From Bin5 sp965242905 (lineage in GTDB: Bacteria; Chloroflexota; Anaerolineae; Caldilineales; Caldilineaceae), in the NCBI GenBank assembly GCA_965242905.1, contig CBDETM010000002.1, positions 1,984,001-2,048,000 of the forward strand: 64,000 nucleotides of DNA, written 5' to 3'. The notes under the pieces are model-generated. The model worked only from the letters and a program-made list of their open reading frames with translations, had not been told where the DNA came from and did not search any database. Numbering within the stretch: the stretch's first letter is position 1; the number at the start of each line of letters is the position of its first letter. Both the position numbers and the translations under genes were made by a program. Of the stretch, positions 32,360 to 41,100 are shown piece by piece.

Positions 32360-33162
32360 TATACCAGACCGGGTTGGAAGGGCCTGATTGTGGCTGAAAG
32401 ACGTCGGACGATCGTGGGCAGCGCGGCGTATGTGCGGCAGACGGCACTGGCCTGCGTCTCGTCGCTGCCGCGGTCTTTGACACCGGTGAAGAGGATGGCG
32501 TTCATGCCGATCGACAGGGGCCCGATGACATCGTTGCTCTCGCGGTCGCCGATATGGACAATCTGGTAGGGCGCCGCGCCCAGACCGCGTGCGGCCTGCC
32601 GGAAGACGTCAGGCTCCGGTTTGGATGCGCCGATTTCATCCGAAAAGAGCATGTAGTTGAAGTAGCGCAGCAGACCCTGGCGCTGCAGAAGATAGCGCAG
32701 CCCGCGGCCGGTTGTGTGGATGGTGTCGGAGATGATGCCCAGCTTGTAGTGCAGCGAGAGCTCGTCAAGTGCGGCATGCACGCCCGGTGTAAAGTCCGGC
32801 TGGATGCGCACCTCCATCGTTTCGATCTCACGCACCAGCTCATCCACCTCGCGCATGAGACGCGAGAACCGTCCCGGCCCCGGCCGCAATCCGAGAAACT
32901 CGTAAGCGTCGTACATGCGCGCGGCGATACCCGGCGTATGCAGCTCCTCGTGCCAGGCATGCTGGAAACTCTCGTTGGCGTGTTGATACGCCAGCACCGC
33001 CTGCTCGTAGGCGATCTCCGGATGCTTCTGGGTCACGTGGCTGGCGAACAGTTCGACGCGCGCATTGGCTTTGCTCGGCAGGCCCAGCGCCTCCCTCTTC
33101 GGCTCATCCGAATCGTCGATCGCAATCGTGTCCCAGAAGTCGAAAGTGATGGCTTCAATCAT
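32359..33162 (-). CDS. HAD-superfamily hydrolase (phosphatase-like)
   Basis: A 267-residue HAD protein with the four motifs in order: DFWDT (8-12) instead of the commoner DxDGT, S/T motif IISDT (about 142-146), Lys in GASKPEPDVF (about 178-187) and GDRESND (about 204-210). A helical cap between motifs I and II makes it a C1-type phosphatase, acting on a small phosphorylated compound. It lies between an aminotransferase gene (25 bp upstream) and the ligase gene (one-base overlap). Confidence 0.88.
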   Translation of the reverse strand: MIEAITFDFWDTIAIDDSDEPKREALGLPSKANARVELFASHVTQKHPEIAYEQAVLAYQHANESFQHAWHEELHTPGIAARMYDAYEFLGLRPGPGRFSRLMREVDELVREIETMEVRIQPDFTPGVHAALDELSLHYKLGIISDTIHTTGRGLRYLLQRQGLLRYFNYMLFSDEIGASKPEPDVFRQAARGLGAAPYQIVHIGDRESNDVIGPLSIGMNAILFTGVKDRGSDETQASAVCRTYAALPTIVRRLSATIRPFQPGLV

Positions 33163-33187
33163 GACTGCAGTGGCAGGCGGCCAATGA

Positions 33188-34351
33188 TCAGTGGTTATTG
33201 GTTACGCGTGAATCCACCGTTCGGCTCGGCAGATAATCAATCTGGGCCATGGCTTCGATGAGGCGGGCGTTTTCATCCGGCGGCCTGGCCGCGATGCGGA
33301 TATGTTCGGGCAAACCGAACGAGGTGCAGTCGCGTACAAACAGCCGCTCACCCACCAGCCGGTCGCGTATCGACTTGGCATCCCCAACCGGCAGCAGGAA
33401 GTAGCTGACCGTCGTCGGCAGCGGCGCGAACCCGCAAGCCCGCAGACCATCCTGCAGGTCCCGCAGATCCTTGCGCAGTCGCGTCGTCGTCTCTTCACGC
33501 CAGTCCATCTCATCCAGCGCCACCAGTCCGGCCAGCTGGGCGACCCCGTTGACGCTCCACGGCGGCTGCATCTCCTGCAAGCGTTCAACGATCGGTGGCG
33601 CCGCCAGCAGGTAACCGAGACGCAGCCCGCCCAGCGCGAAGTCCTTCGTCATCGAGCGCAGGACAACACAGCCCGGCCCGCGCGCCCGACCTGAGTTGCC
33701 GTTCCTGCCCGCCATAACCCACTGCGCCGCGCTCCATGGGTCTTCGGTGAATTCGGCATAGGCCTCATCGATCACCCACAGGGCATTGGGCGCGCCTTCC
33801 CACAGAAAGCGCAGCTCGCCCGGTGACAGGTACTCGCCCGTGGGGTTGTTCGGATTGCAGATGAAGACCAGCCAGGGCGAGGAAGTCTCCAACGCTTGCC
33901 GCGTCTGCGCCAGCGTCGTGCCGCCCGGGGCATAGCTGCGGCGCCGGATACGGTGCCAGCCGGGCAGAGGAAGATGGATGGGATGCCCCCCCGCCATGAT
34001 GACGCCGTCGGCGTACTCGCTGAATGTGGGCGACAGAATCGCGGCCTGGCGCTGGAATCCATAGGCGTGCGCCAGCAGCCAGATCAGGTCGGCAGTGCCG
34101 TTCCCCACCAGCACCGCGTCCGCCGGCAGACCGTGGTAGGCGCCGATCTTTTCGCGCAGGCGCTGGCTGCGGCTGTCCGGGTAACGCGCCAGGAAGGAGC
34201 GGCTTATCTCGTTCGCAACAGCTTCGACGACCGACGCCGGCGGGCCATACGGATTGATGTTCGAAGAAAAGTAGACGACTTCGGAAGGGTCCAACCCCAG
34301 CGCATCCAGCTCGGCGTAGTCGGGTGTTCCGTGTATCGAGGTGGTTGGCAT
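33188..34351 (-). CDS. Class I/II PLP-dependent aminotransferase, CobD/HisC type
   Basis: A 387-residue fold-type I enzyme. The N-terminus (HGTPDYAELDALGLDPSEVV, then NINPYGPP) resembles CobD, L-threonine-phosphate decarboxylase, more than HisC. The PLP-lysine is in SMTKDFALGGLRLGY, with the Asp of IDEAYAEF and the Arg near RIAARPPDEN. ATG 34351 was chosen because the frame further upstream translates heptamer-repeat DNA (up to 34591). It leads a three-gene operon with a HAD protein and a GCS2-like ligase. The decarboxylase, histidinol-phosphate aminotransferase and other options cannot be separated by eye. Confidence 0.85.
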   Translation of the reverse strand: MPTTSIHGTPDYAELDALGLDPSEVVYFSSNINPYGPPASVVEAVANEISRSFLARYPDSRSQRLREKIGAYHGLPADAVLVGNGTADLIWLLAHAYGFQRQAAILSPTFSEYADGVIMAGGHPIHLPLPGWHRIRRRSYAPGGTTLAQTRQALETSSPWLVFICNPNNPTGEYLSPGELRFLWEGAPNALWVIDEAYAEFTEDPWSAAQWVMAGRNGNSGRARGPGCVVLRSMTKDFALGGLRLGYLLAAPPIVERLQEMQPPWSVNGVAQLAGLVALDEMDWREETTTRLRKDLRDLQDGLRACGFAPLPTTVSYFLLPVGDAKSIRDRLVGERLFVRDCTSFGLPEHIRIAARPPDENARLIEAMAQIDYLPSRTVDSRVTNNH

Positions 34352-34553
34352 TTCCAGGTCCGGTTTGCGCGCCGTAACGGGGGCGCGACGCCCATCGAGA
34401 CTGTCGCCGAGTATGCTATCACAACGGCAAGCTGCGCGCCACTTATTGGGCGATCTGGGCGCATCCCAAAATGGGGACGAACTTTCGAATATCTCTGGAG
34501 GCACCCAAGCCATGGTCTGTTCCCATTCCAGTTTCCGCCAGAATAAGCGCCGT

Positions 34554-34603
34554 CTCTGACCACTGACTACTGACCACTGACTACTGACCACTGACTACTG
34601 CAG
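34554..34603. repeat. Heptamer array with 14-bp period
   Basis: TGACCAC and TGACTAC alternate about three times, the cleanest array in the window. It ends three bases before long-repeat copy 3. Confidence 0.8.
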
Positions 34604-34606
34604 TTC

Positions 34607-34939
34607 TGGGCGGTCGGGCCTATTCGGCCCTCCCTTGTGCGGGGGCTCCGCCCCCGCAACGCCCCCTCTCCTACAACATGCCTCGCCGACCTGGTGTCTC
34701 TATTCGTATCATGTGCCATGTCGAAGGAGTTCAGCCAGACCACCTCGCGCCCGTCCCATCAGATCCCCGTAGGTGCCGGCCATGTTCCTGCCCTCGCACC
34801 CTCCCCAACTGACGAATTCCACCGTACGGCCAGGCCTGGCGCCTGCACTGCGTCTCGCCCAAAGACTGTAAACAACGCCAACCACCGCTGGCACTGTTTC
34901 CCGCCAGACTGTTCCCACCCCAAATCTGAGATGTACAGG
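34607..34939 (-). repeat. Long intergenic repeat, copy 3 (core 34607-34691)
   Basis: About 333 bp, inverted relative to copy 1 (4388-4715), of nearly equal length and with similarity across its whole extent. The core has a perfect GCGGGGGC-GGA-GCCCCCGC hairpin and the GGGCC-GAATA-GGCCC hairpin, followed (in repeat orientation) by the CCGACCGCCCA end. Confidence 0.85.
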
Positions 34940-35016
34940 GCGATTCAGCCCTGATCCGTTTGCGCATCCCCTGGTGTACTGGTACATTTCAACCATCGAG
35001 TCGTTGCTTTACAAAG

Positions 35017-35532
35017 ATGACGGGAAACACCATGCGCACACCGGACGACCTGCAACTTTTCATCGACGAGAACGGGATCGAAGCCCAGCTCCTGCGTGAA
35101 ATCGGCGATACGCCCACCGTGCCCGCCGCCGCCGCCGCCCTCGGCGTGGAGCCGGACCGCATCCTCAAAACGCTCCTGTTTTTGGCTCAGAAACCGGGCG
35201 ACCGGGAGGCGCCGCCGGCCCCCTTTGTCGTCATCAGCCACGGCGAACGCCGCGTCGAGAAACGCCCGCTGGCAGACCTGCATGGCGTGGGCATCAAGCG
35301 CATTAAGCTGGCCTCGCCCGATGTCGTGCTTCAGATGCTCGGATATCCGGCCGGCGGCGTGCCTCCGTTTGGACATAGCACTGCGGTGCAGGTGCTGCTG
35401 GACAGTACGATAGCGGACCTCGATTCCGGGTTCGTCTACGCCGGCGGCGGCGACGACAGGACGATGCTGCAGCTGACGGTCGAAGAGCTGACGCGGGTCG
35501 CCCAACCGCAGCTCATCTCCCTGAGCGCCTGA
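35017..35532 (+). CDS. YbaK/ProX-family aminoacyl-tRNA deacylase
   Basis: A 171-residue YbaK/EbsC-type protein. It has the helix VPAAAAALGVEPDRILKTLL (about 31-50), the strand FVVISHGERRVEKRPLADLH with conserved acidic/basic residues, and the GGVPPFGH motif (about 113-120) that contains the Gly-x-x-Pro-Phe-Gly-His active-site loop. Members hydrolyse mischarged Cys-tRNA(Pro) or similar errors in the cytoplasm. ATG 35017 and ATG 35032 are both possible starts with weak ribosome sites. It precedes the two dehydrogenases by 18 bp and may be co-transcribed by chance. Confidence 0.88.
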   Translation: MTGNTMRTPDDLQLFIDENGIEAQLLREIGDTPTVPAAAAALGVEPDRILKTLLFLAQKPGDREAPPAPFVVISHGERRVEKRPLADLHGVGIKRIKLASPDVVLQMLGYPAGGVPPFGHSTAVQVLLDSTIADLDSGFVYAGGGDDRTMLQLTVEELTRVAQPQLISLSA

Positions 35533-35550
35533 AACACACAGGAGTCCTAA

Positions 35551-36603
35551 ATGACAAGGACAGGGCAGGCAGTTGTCACCGTTGGCAAAGAGTTCAGCGT
35601 CGGCGAATACACCGTGCCCGACCCCGCGCCGGGCACGGTGCTGCTGCGGCAAGAGCTGGGCGGCATCTGCGGCACCGACCTTCACAACTGGCAGAAGGGG
35701 ATCAAGCGGGCAACGATGCTGGGACACGAAAACGTCGGCGTGATCGAGGCTCTGGGCAAAGGCGTGACCACCGACTATAACGGCACGTTGATCAGAGAGG
35801 GAGACCGTGTCGTTTTCCATCCCCGCAACACCGTCATGGCTTCAGGCCACGGCGGCGCCGGCGAGCCCTTCAGCGGCGGCTTCGCCGACTATATCTACCT
35901 GTCCGACCCGGCGTCGTGCATAATCAAGTCGGAGGCGCCGCCGCAGGTGGGCGTTTTTGCCGAGCCGTTTACGATCGGCGTGCACGCCGCGTTGCGAGGC
36001 GGAGTCAAAGTCGGCGACACGGTCATCGTGCAAGGCGCCGGCCCCATCGGAATGATGTGCCTGATCGCGGCCAAAATTAGCGGCGCCGGCCGCCTGATCG
36101 TCATCGGCGGTCCTGCCGGCCGCCTGCAGCTTGCCCGCAAACTCGGCGCGCACGAGACAATCGACATCATGGCCGTGCCCGACGCGCAGGAGCGCAGGGA
36201 GATGGCGTTGGAAATGACGCCGGGCCGCGCCGGCGCCGAAGTGGTGATGGAGGCTGCCGGCTTTCTGCCGGCCTTCCCCGAAGGGCTGGAGCTGGTGAAG
36301 GAGGACGGCGTCTTTGTCGAGGTCGGCCACTACGTGGACGTCGGCACGATCGCGGTGAGCCCCCACCGGCACTTTCTGCGCCCAAATCTGCGGCTGGAAG
36401 GCGTTCGCGGCAGCCACTTCAATCACTTCGTGCGCGCGGTAGCGGTAATGGAGAGCGGCGGCATCGACTTCGCATCCGTGATCAGCCACATCCTGCCCCT
36501 GGAGCGGGTGCAGGAAGGCTTTGACGCGCTCGACAGCGGCTACATGCTGGACGGAAAGACGGCTTTCAAGATAGCGGTGCGGGGCGCGTTTGGAGCCTCC
36601 TGA
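35551..36603 (+). CDS. Medium-chain alcohol/sorbitol dehydrogenase-like protein, tandem copy 1
   Basis: A 350-residue MDR-family oxidoreductase. The catalytic zinc ligands are in GGICGTDLHNW (Cys about 40) and GHENVGVI (His-Glu about 60), and the NAD-binding site is VQGAGPIGMMCLIAAK (about 164-179). The four-cysteine structural zinc lobe normally found after GDRVVF is absent (HPRNTVMASGHGGAGEPFSG instead). The N-terminus of the catalytic motif differs from copy 2 (GGICG versus CGICG). It is a clear tandem duplicate of 36760-37818, probably acting on a sugar, polyol or threonine-like alcohol. Confidence 0.88.
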   Translation: MTRTGQAVVTVGKEFSVGEYTVPDPAPGTVLLRQELGGICGTDLHNWQKGIKRATMLGHENVGVIEALGKGVTTDYNGTLIREGDRVVFHPRNTVMASGHGGAGEPFSGGFADYIYLSDPASCIIKSEAPPQVGVFAEPFTIGVHAALRGGVKVGDTVIVQGAGPIGMMCLIAAKISGAGRLIVIGGPAGRLQLARKLGAHETIDIMAVPDAQERREMALEMTPGRAGAEVVMEAAGFLPAFPEGLELVKEDGVFVEVGHYVDVGTIAVSPHRHFLRPNLRLEGVRGSHFNHFVRAVAVMESGGIDFASVISHILPLERVQEGFDALDSGYMLDGKTAFKIAVRGAFGAS

Positions 36604-36759
36604 GCGTCTTTTCGCGCCAACCTCTGGAACGCGGCCGCGTGATTGTGCCGCAGTTCCTGCTGCTCGTTTTCGCTGCGGTTGATGGTAGCTAGGTTGGTCC
36701 GAATTCCCCGGCCGCGGGTCCTTGCGCTGAATACAGATTGAACTCTTAAGGAGATAACG

Positions 36760-37818
36760 ATGACACGGGTAGGACTGGCAGTTTCTACAGAAGGACAACA
36801 GTTCAGCATGGGTGAATACACTGTGCCCGACCCTGCGCCGGGCACGGTCTTGCTGCGGCAGGAGCTATGCGGCATCTGCGGCACCGATATTCATAACTGG
36901 CAGAAGGGGATCGAGCCGGCAACGATGCTGGGCCACGAAAACGTCGGCATCATCGAAGCCCTGGGCAAAGGCCTGACCACCGACTTCAACGGCACTCCGG
37001 TCAGAGAAGGCGACCGGGTCGTCTTCCATCCCCGCAACAGCGGCATGATCTATGGCTACCGCCCCGCCGATGAGCCTTTCAGCGGCGGTTTCGCCGACTA
37101 CATCTACCTGTCCGACCCCGAGTCCTGCATGATCAAACTGGATGCGCCGCCGCAGGTGGGCGTCCTCGCCGAACCCTTCACGGTCGGCGTGCATAGCGCG
37201 CTGCGCGGCGATGTCAAGATCGGCGACACGGTCATCGTCCAGGGGGCCGGCCCCATCGGCATGATGTGCCTGATCGCGGCCAAAATCAGCGGCGCGGGCC
37301 GCCTGATCGTCATCGGCGGTCCTGCCGGCCGCCTGGAGCTCGCCCGCAAACTCGGCGCACACGAGACGCTCGACATCATGGCCGTCCCCGACGCCGACGA
37401 GCGCCGCGAGATGGCGCTGGGAATGACACCGGGCCGCGCCGGCGCCGACGTGGTCATCGAGGCCGCTGGCTTCCTCCCGGCCTTCCCCGAAGGGCTGGAG
37501 CTTGTCAAAGAGGACGGCGTCTTCGTCGAGGTCGGCCACTTCGTCGACGTCGGCACGATCGAGGTAAACCCGCACCGCCACTTCCTGCGCCCCAATCTGC
37601 GCCTCGAAGGCGTCTGGGGCAGCCGCTACCACCACTTCACACGCGCGGTGGCGGTCCTCCAGAGCAGCGACGTCGACTTCAGCGCCGTAATCAGCCATGT
37701 CCTGCCCCTCGAGCGCGTGGCCGAAGGCTTCGACGCCCTCGACGGCGGCTACGAGCTGGACGGCAAAACAGCCTTCAAGATCGCGGTCCGGGGTTCGTTC
37801 GGCGTGGATGTGGGCTGA
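36760..37818 (+). CDS. Medium-chain alcohol/sorbitol dehydrogenase-like protein, tandem copy 2
   Basis: A 352-residue paralog of the preceding gene, with most residues identical by eye. It keeps GICGTDIHNW, GHENVGII and VQGAGPIGMMCLIAAK, and likewise lacks the structural zinc cysteines (HPRNSGMIYGYRPADEPFSG). AAGGAG lies before the start. The 156-bp gap between the copies contains no gene. Differences cluster in the region around residues 85-100 and near the end, so substrate range may have diverged. Confidence 0.88.
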   Translation: MTRVGLAVSTEGQQFSMGEYTVPDPAPGTVLLRQELCGICGTDIHNWQKGIEPATMLGHENVGIIEALGKGLTTDFNGTPVREGDRVVFHPRNSGMIYGYRPADEPFSGGFADYIYLSDPESCMIKLDAPPQVGVLAEPFTVGVHSALRGDVKIGDTVIVQGAGPIGMMCLIAAKISGAGRLIVIGGPAGRLELARKLGAHETLDIMAVPDADERREMALGMTPGRAGADVVIEAAGFLPAFPEGLELVKEDGVFVEVGHFVDVGTIEVNPHRHFLRPNLRLEGVWGSRYHHFTRAVAVLQSSDVDFSAVISHVLPLERVAEGFDALDGGYELDGKTAFKIAVRGSFGVDVG

Positions 37819-38137
37819 GGGGGATTCTGTTCGCGGCGTATAGTTTTCGAGCCATCTATCCCGAGACAGTTTCCGCAACTGCACTCATACCGCGAGATCT
37901 TCGCCGATTGCGAAAAGGTTGAACTCGACAGCGAAACGAGAACGAAGACACCTTCGAAACCAATTGATAACGGTATTTCGCCCCCGGGTCTCTCAGGCCC
38001 GGGGGTTTCCTGTTCTCCGTCCAATTTCCCGGTTTCGTAAATGTTTTGTACAATCAGATTGGTTCCTCGCACCATTTCCTTCTGAATTTTCAGGTATTTC
38101 GACTCGGTCCGTCCATTCAGCACGCAGGAGGGATTTC
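37819..38137. other. 319-bp intergenic region
   Basis: A terminator-like hairpin (37981-38008) separates the dehydrogenase pair from the giant secreted protein gene, whose AGGAGGG ribosome site is at 38126-38132. No gene seen. Confidence 0.7.
37981..38008 (+). terminator. GC-rich intrinsic terminator
   Basis: CCCCCGGG pairs with CCCGGGGG across the loop TCTCTCAGG, followed by TTT and a mixed T/C run. It probably ends transcripts of the dehydrogenase pair. Confidence 0.7.
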
Positions 38138-41100
38138 ATGCAGTCATTTTTCAGAGTCCTGATTGCCGTCTTTGCTGTGTGTGCCTTAATCGCCGGGCTG
38201 AAAGGCCCTGCGGCCCATGCATCTTCACCTACTGCTCCGGCCAAGGATGCAGAGAGGGACGCCCTGGTGGCGCTCTACCAGGATACCGACGGCGACAACT
38301 GGACGAACAACAGGAACTGGCTCTCCAATGCATCGCTCGATTCCTGGCATGGCGTCACAACGGACCGAAACGGCCGCGTCGTTGAGCTGGATCTTTCGGA
38401 AAACGAGCTGAACGGCACGATTCCATCCGAGTTGGGTAACCTCTCCAACCTGGAAAGGCTGAATCTCTCACAAAATCAGTTGAGAGGAGTGATTCCACCG
38501 GAACTGGGCAGCCTCACCAACCTGGAAGCGCTGAATCTCTTCGAAAACCGACTGAGCGGCACGATTCCATCCGAGTTAGGCAACCTCACCAACCTGGGAG
38601 CGTTGGCCCTCTTTAATAATAATCTGCGCGGGACAATTCCTTCAGATCTGGCGAAACTCAACAATCTGAGGTACTTGTTCCTCTGGGGCAACCAGCTGGA
38701 TGGATCGATTCCGCCAGAGTTGGGCAATCTCACCAACCTGGGATGGCTGTACCTCTCGGACAACCGATTAAGCGGGACGATACCGTCAGAATTGGGCAAC
38801 CTCACGAACCTTGAAAGACTGTTCCTCTGGGGAAACCAATTGAATGGAACGATCCCATCAGTGTTAGGCAATCTGACTAATCTAACGATGCTCGCCCTTT
38901 CGGACAATCAATTGAGCGGAGCGATTCCACCAGAGTTGGGCAACCTCATTAACCTGGAGGGCCTGAGTCTTTGGGGTAATGAACTAAGCGGAACTGTTCC
39001 GCCAGATCTGGAAAATCTTACGGGACTGACACAGCTATTCCTTGCAGACAACCAATTAGTTGGATGCCTGCCCGAGATTTGGCGTGATATTGAAGACAGT
39101 GATCTGGATGATGTCGGTTTGCAGTTCTGTTCGGATAGAGACGTATTGGTTGCGCTTTACGAAGCTACGGACGGCGATAATTGGCTTGAAAATAGAAACT
39201 GGCTGAGCAACAGGCCGCTTGGGGACTGGTACGGGGTTATTGCGGACGACAGTGGCCGTGTCATTGAACTGAATCTTTCGGAAAACGAGCTGAGTGGCTC
39301 GATTCCGTCAGAACTAGGCAACCTTTCCAAACTGGAGTGGCTAATTCTTTCACAGAACAGTCTGAACGGGACGATTCCTTCAGAACTGAGCTACCTTTCC
39401 AAATTGACACTGCTGAGTGTCTTTTCGAATCAGTTAAGTGGTTCGATTCCTCCAGAACTTGGAAACCTTGCCAATCTGGAAGGTTTGAGCCTCGCAGCGA
39501 ACCGGCTGAGCGGGATTGTTCCACCAGAGCTCGGAAACCTTACTAAATTGACCCTTCTCTACCTTCACTCGAACCAGTTGAGTGGTTCGATACCCCCAGA
39601 ATTGGGAGAACTTGCCCAGTTGGAGTCACTTGCTCTATCGGGAAACCGGTTGAGCGAATCGATTCCATCAGAACTTGGTAACCTGACACAACTGAAAGGG
39701 CTGGCCCTCAGTTTCAACCGGTTGACTGGCCGCATTCCGCCGCAACTACACACACTCTCCGGCCTGGAATGGCTTTACCTTGCTGATAACAGGTTAACCA
39801 GATGCGTACCCGAAGTATGGCAGGATGTTGAGGAAAATGATCTCGATGAAGTTGACTTGCCAATTTGCACAGACGAAGACGCACTGATCGCGCTCTACCA
39901 AGCCACTGACGGCGACAACTGGGGTAGCAACCAGAATTGGCTGAGCAACAGGCCAATCAGTACATGGTATGGTGTCGTTACAGACGAAAGTGATCGCGTT
40001 ATTGAACTGGACCTCTCGGACAACGAATTGAACGGTACGATTCCATCAGAATTAGGCCATCTTACCTATCTGGAATATCTGGATCTATCAGAGAATCAGT
40101 TGAGCGGAACGATTCCTTCAGCACTGGGCGTTTTTTCCAATTTGATTGAGTTGAGTCTCTGGGGTAACGAACTGACTGGACCAATTCCCCCTGAACTAGG
40201 CAGGCTTGCCAGCCTCGAAATGCTGCGCCTGGGGGATAACGAGTTGAGCGGAACCATCCCGACTGAATTGGGAAACTTAGACAATTTGGAAGAGTTAGGC
40301 CTCTACTCAAACAAGATGACAGGGGTAATTCCAGCTGAACTGGGCAATCTAACCAACCTGGAATGGCTAATTCTTACCGAGAACCGATTGAGTGGGCCAA
40401 TTCCTCCAGAACTGGAAAAGCTTACCAATCTGACATCGTTGTATCTTGGGCAAAACGAACTGGGAGGAATCATTCCACCAGAACTGGGCAATCTGACCAA
40501 CCTGGAAAGGCTGTTTCTCCATTCGAATCAATTAGGTGGAGGAATTCCCTCAGAGTTGGGCAACCTCACCAAATTGACAGGGCTGAGCCTCTGGGGCAAC
40601 CGGTTAACTGGGGCTGTGCCCCCGGAATTGGGCAACCTGACAAAACTGACCGGGCTAGGCCTCGCAAACAACAACCTGAGTGGGGATATCCCACCAGAAT
40701 TGGGCAAACTCTCTAAGCTCGAACAGCTCTATCTTTCTGGTAACCGCTTGGAAGGGTGTGTTCCTGCTATTTGGGAAAACGTTGAAGGCAATGACTTCGA
40801 GGATCTCAAGTTGCCTTTCTGCTTTGCCACAGCTTCGACAACTTCGACATCTGCGGCAACTACAGAGCAGGTCTCTTCAGCTCGAATTTTCGAAATGGTC
40901 TCGCCCGCAATCGCCTTCATTCATACGGGTGCCAGTACCGGTAGCGGCGTGCTCGTCGAAGGGGGATACGTAGTGACGAACGCCCATGTGGTCTGGCCGT
41001 TCAACGCAGTAGTCGTCGTGTTCCCGGACGGTTCCGTTTACAGGGAAGTGCCAGTAGTAGGCTGGGACCTGTTGGTGGACTTAGCCGTTCTTGGCCCAAT

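Larger units (their letters stand above)
34352..35016. other. 665-bp intergenic region between divergent genes
   Basis: It holds a heptamer array (34554-34603) directly abutting long-repeat copy 3 (34607-34939), and the upstream regions of the aminotransferase (-) and YbaK (+) genes. Frames here (34709-34996 and others) translate the repeat and have no support. Confidence 0.7.

Noticed and set aside
34352..34591. N-terminal extension of the aminotransferase frame up to 34591
   Set aside because: The extra 80 codons read heptamer-repeat and intergenic DNA (VSSQWSVVSGQ) and precede a start that matches the family.
37919..38137. An N-terminal extension of the giant LRR protein to 37919
   Set aside because: It would cover the terminator hairpin and lacks a ribosome site; the ATG at 38138 has AGGAGGG and begins a proper signal peptide.
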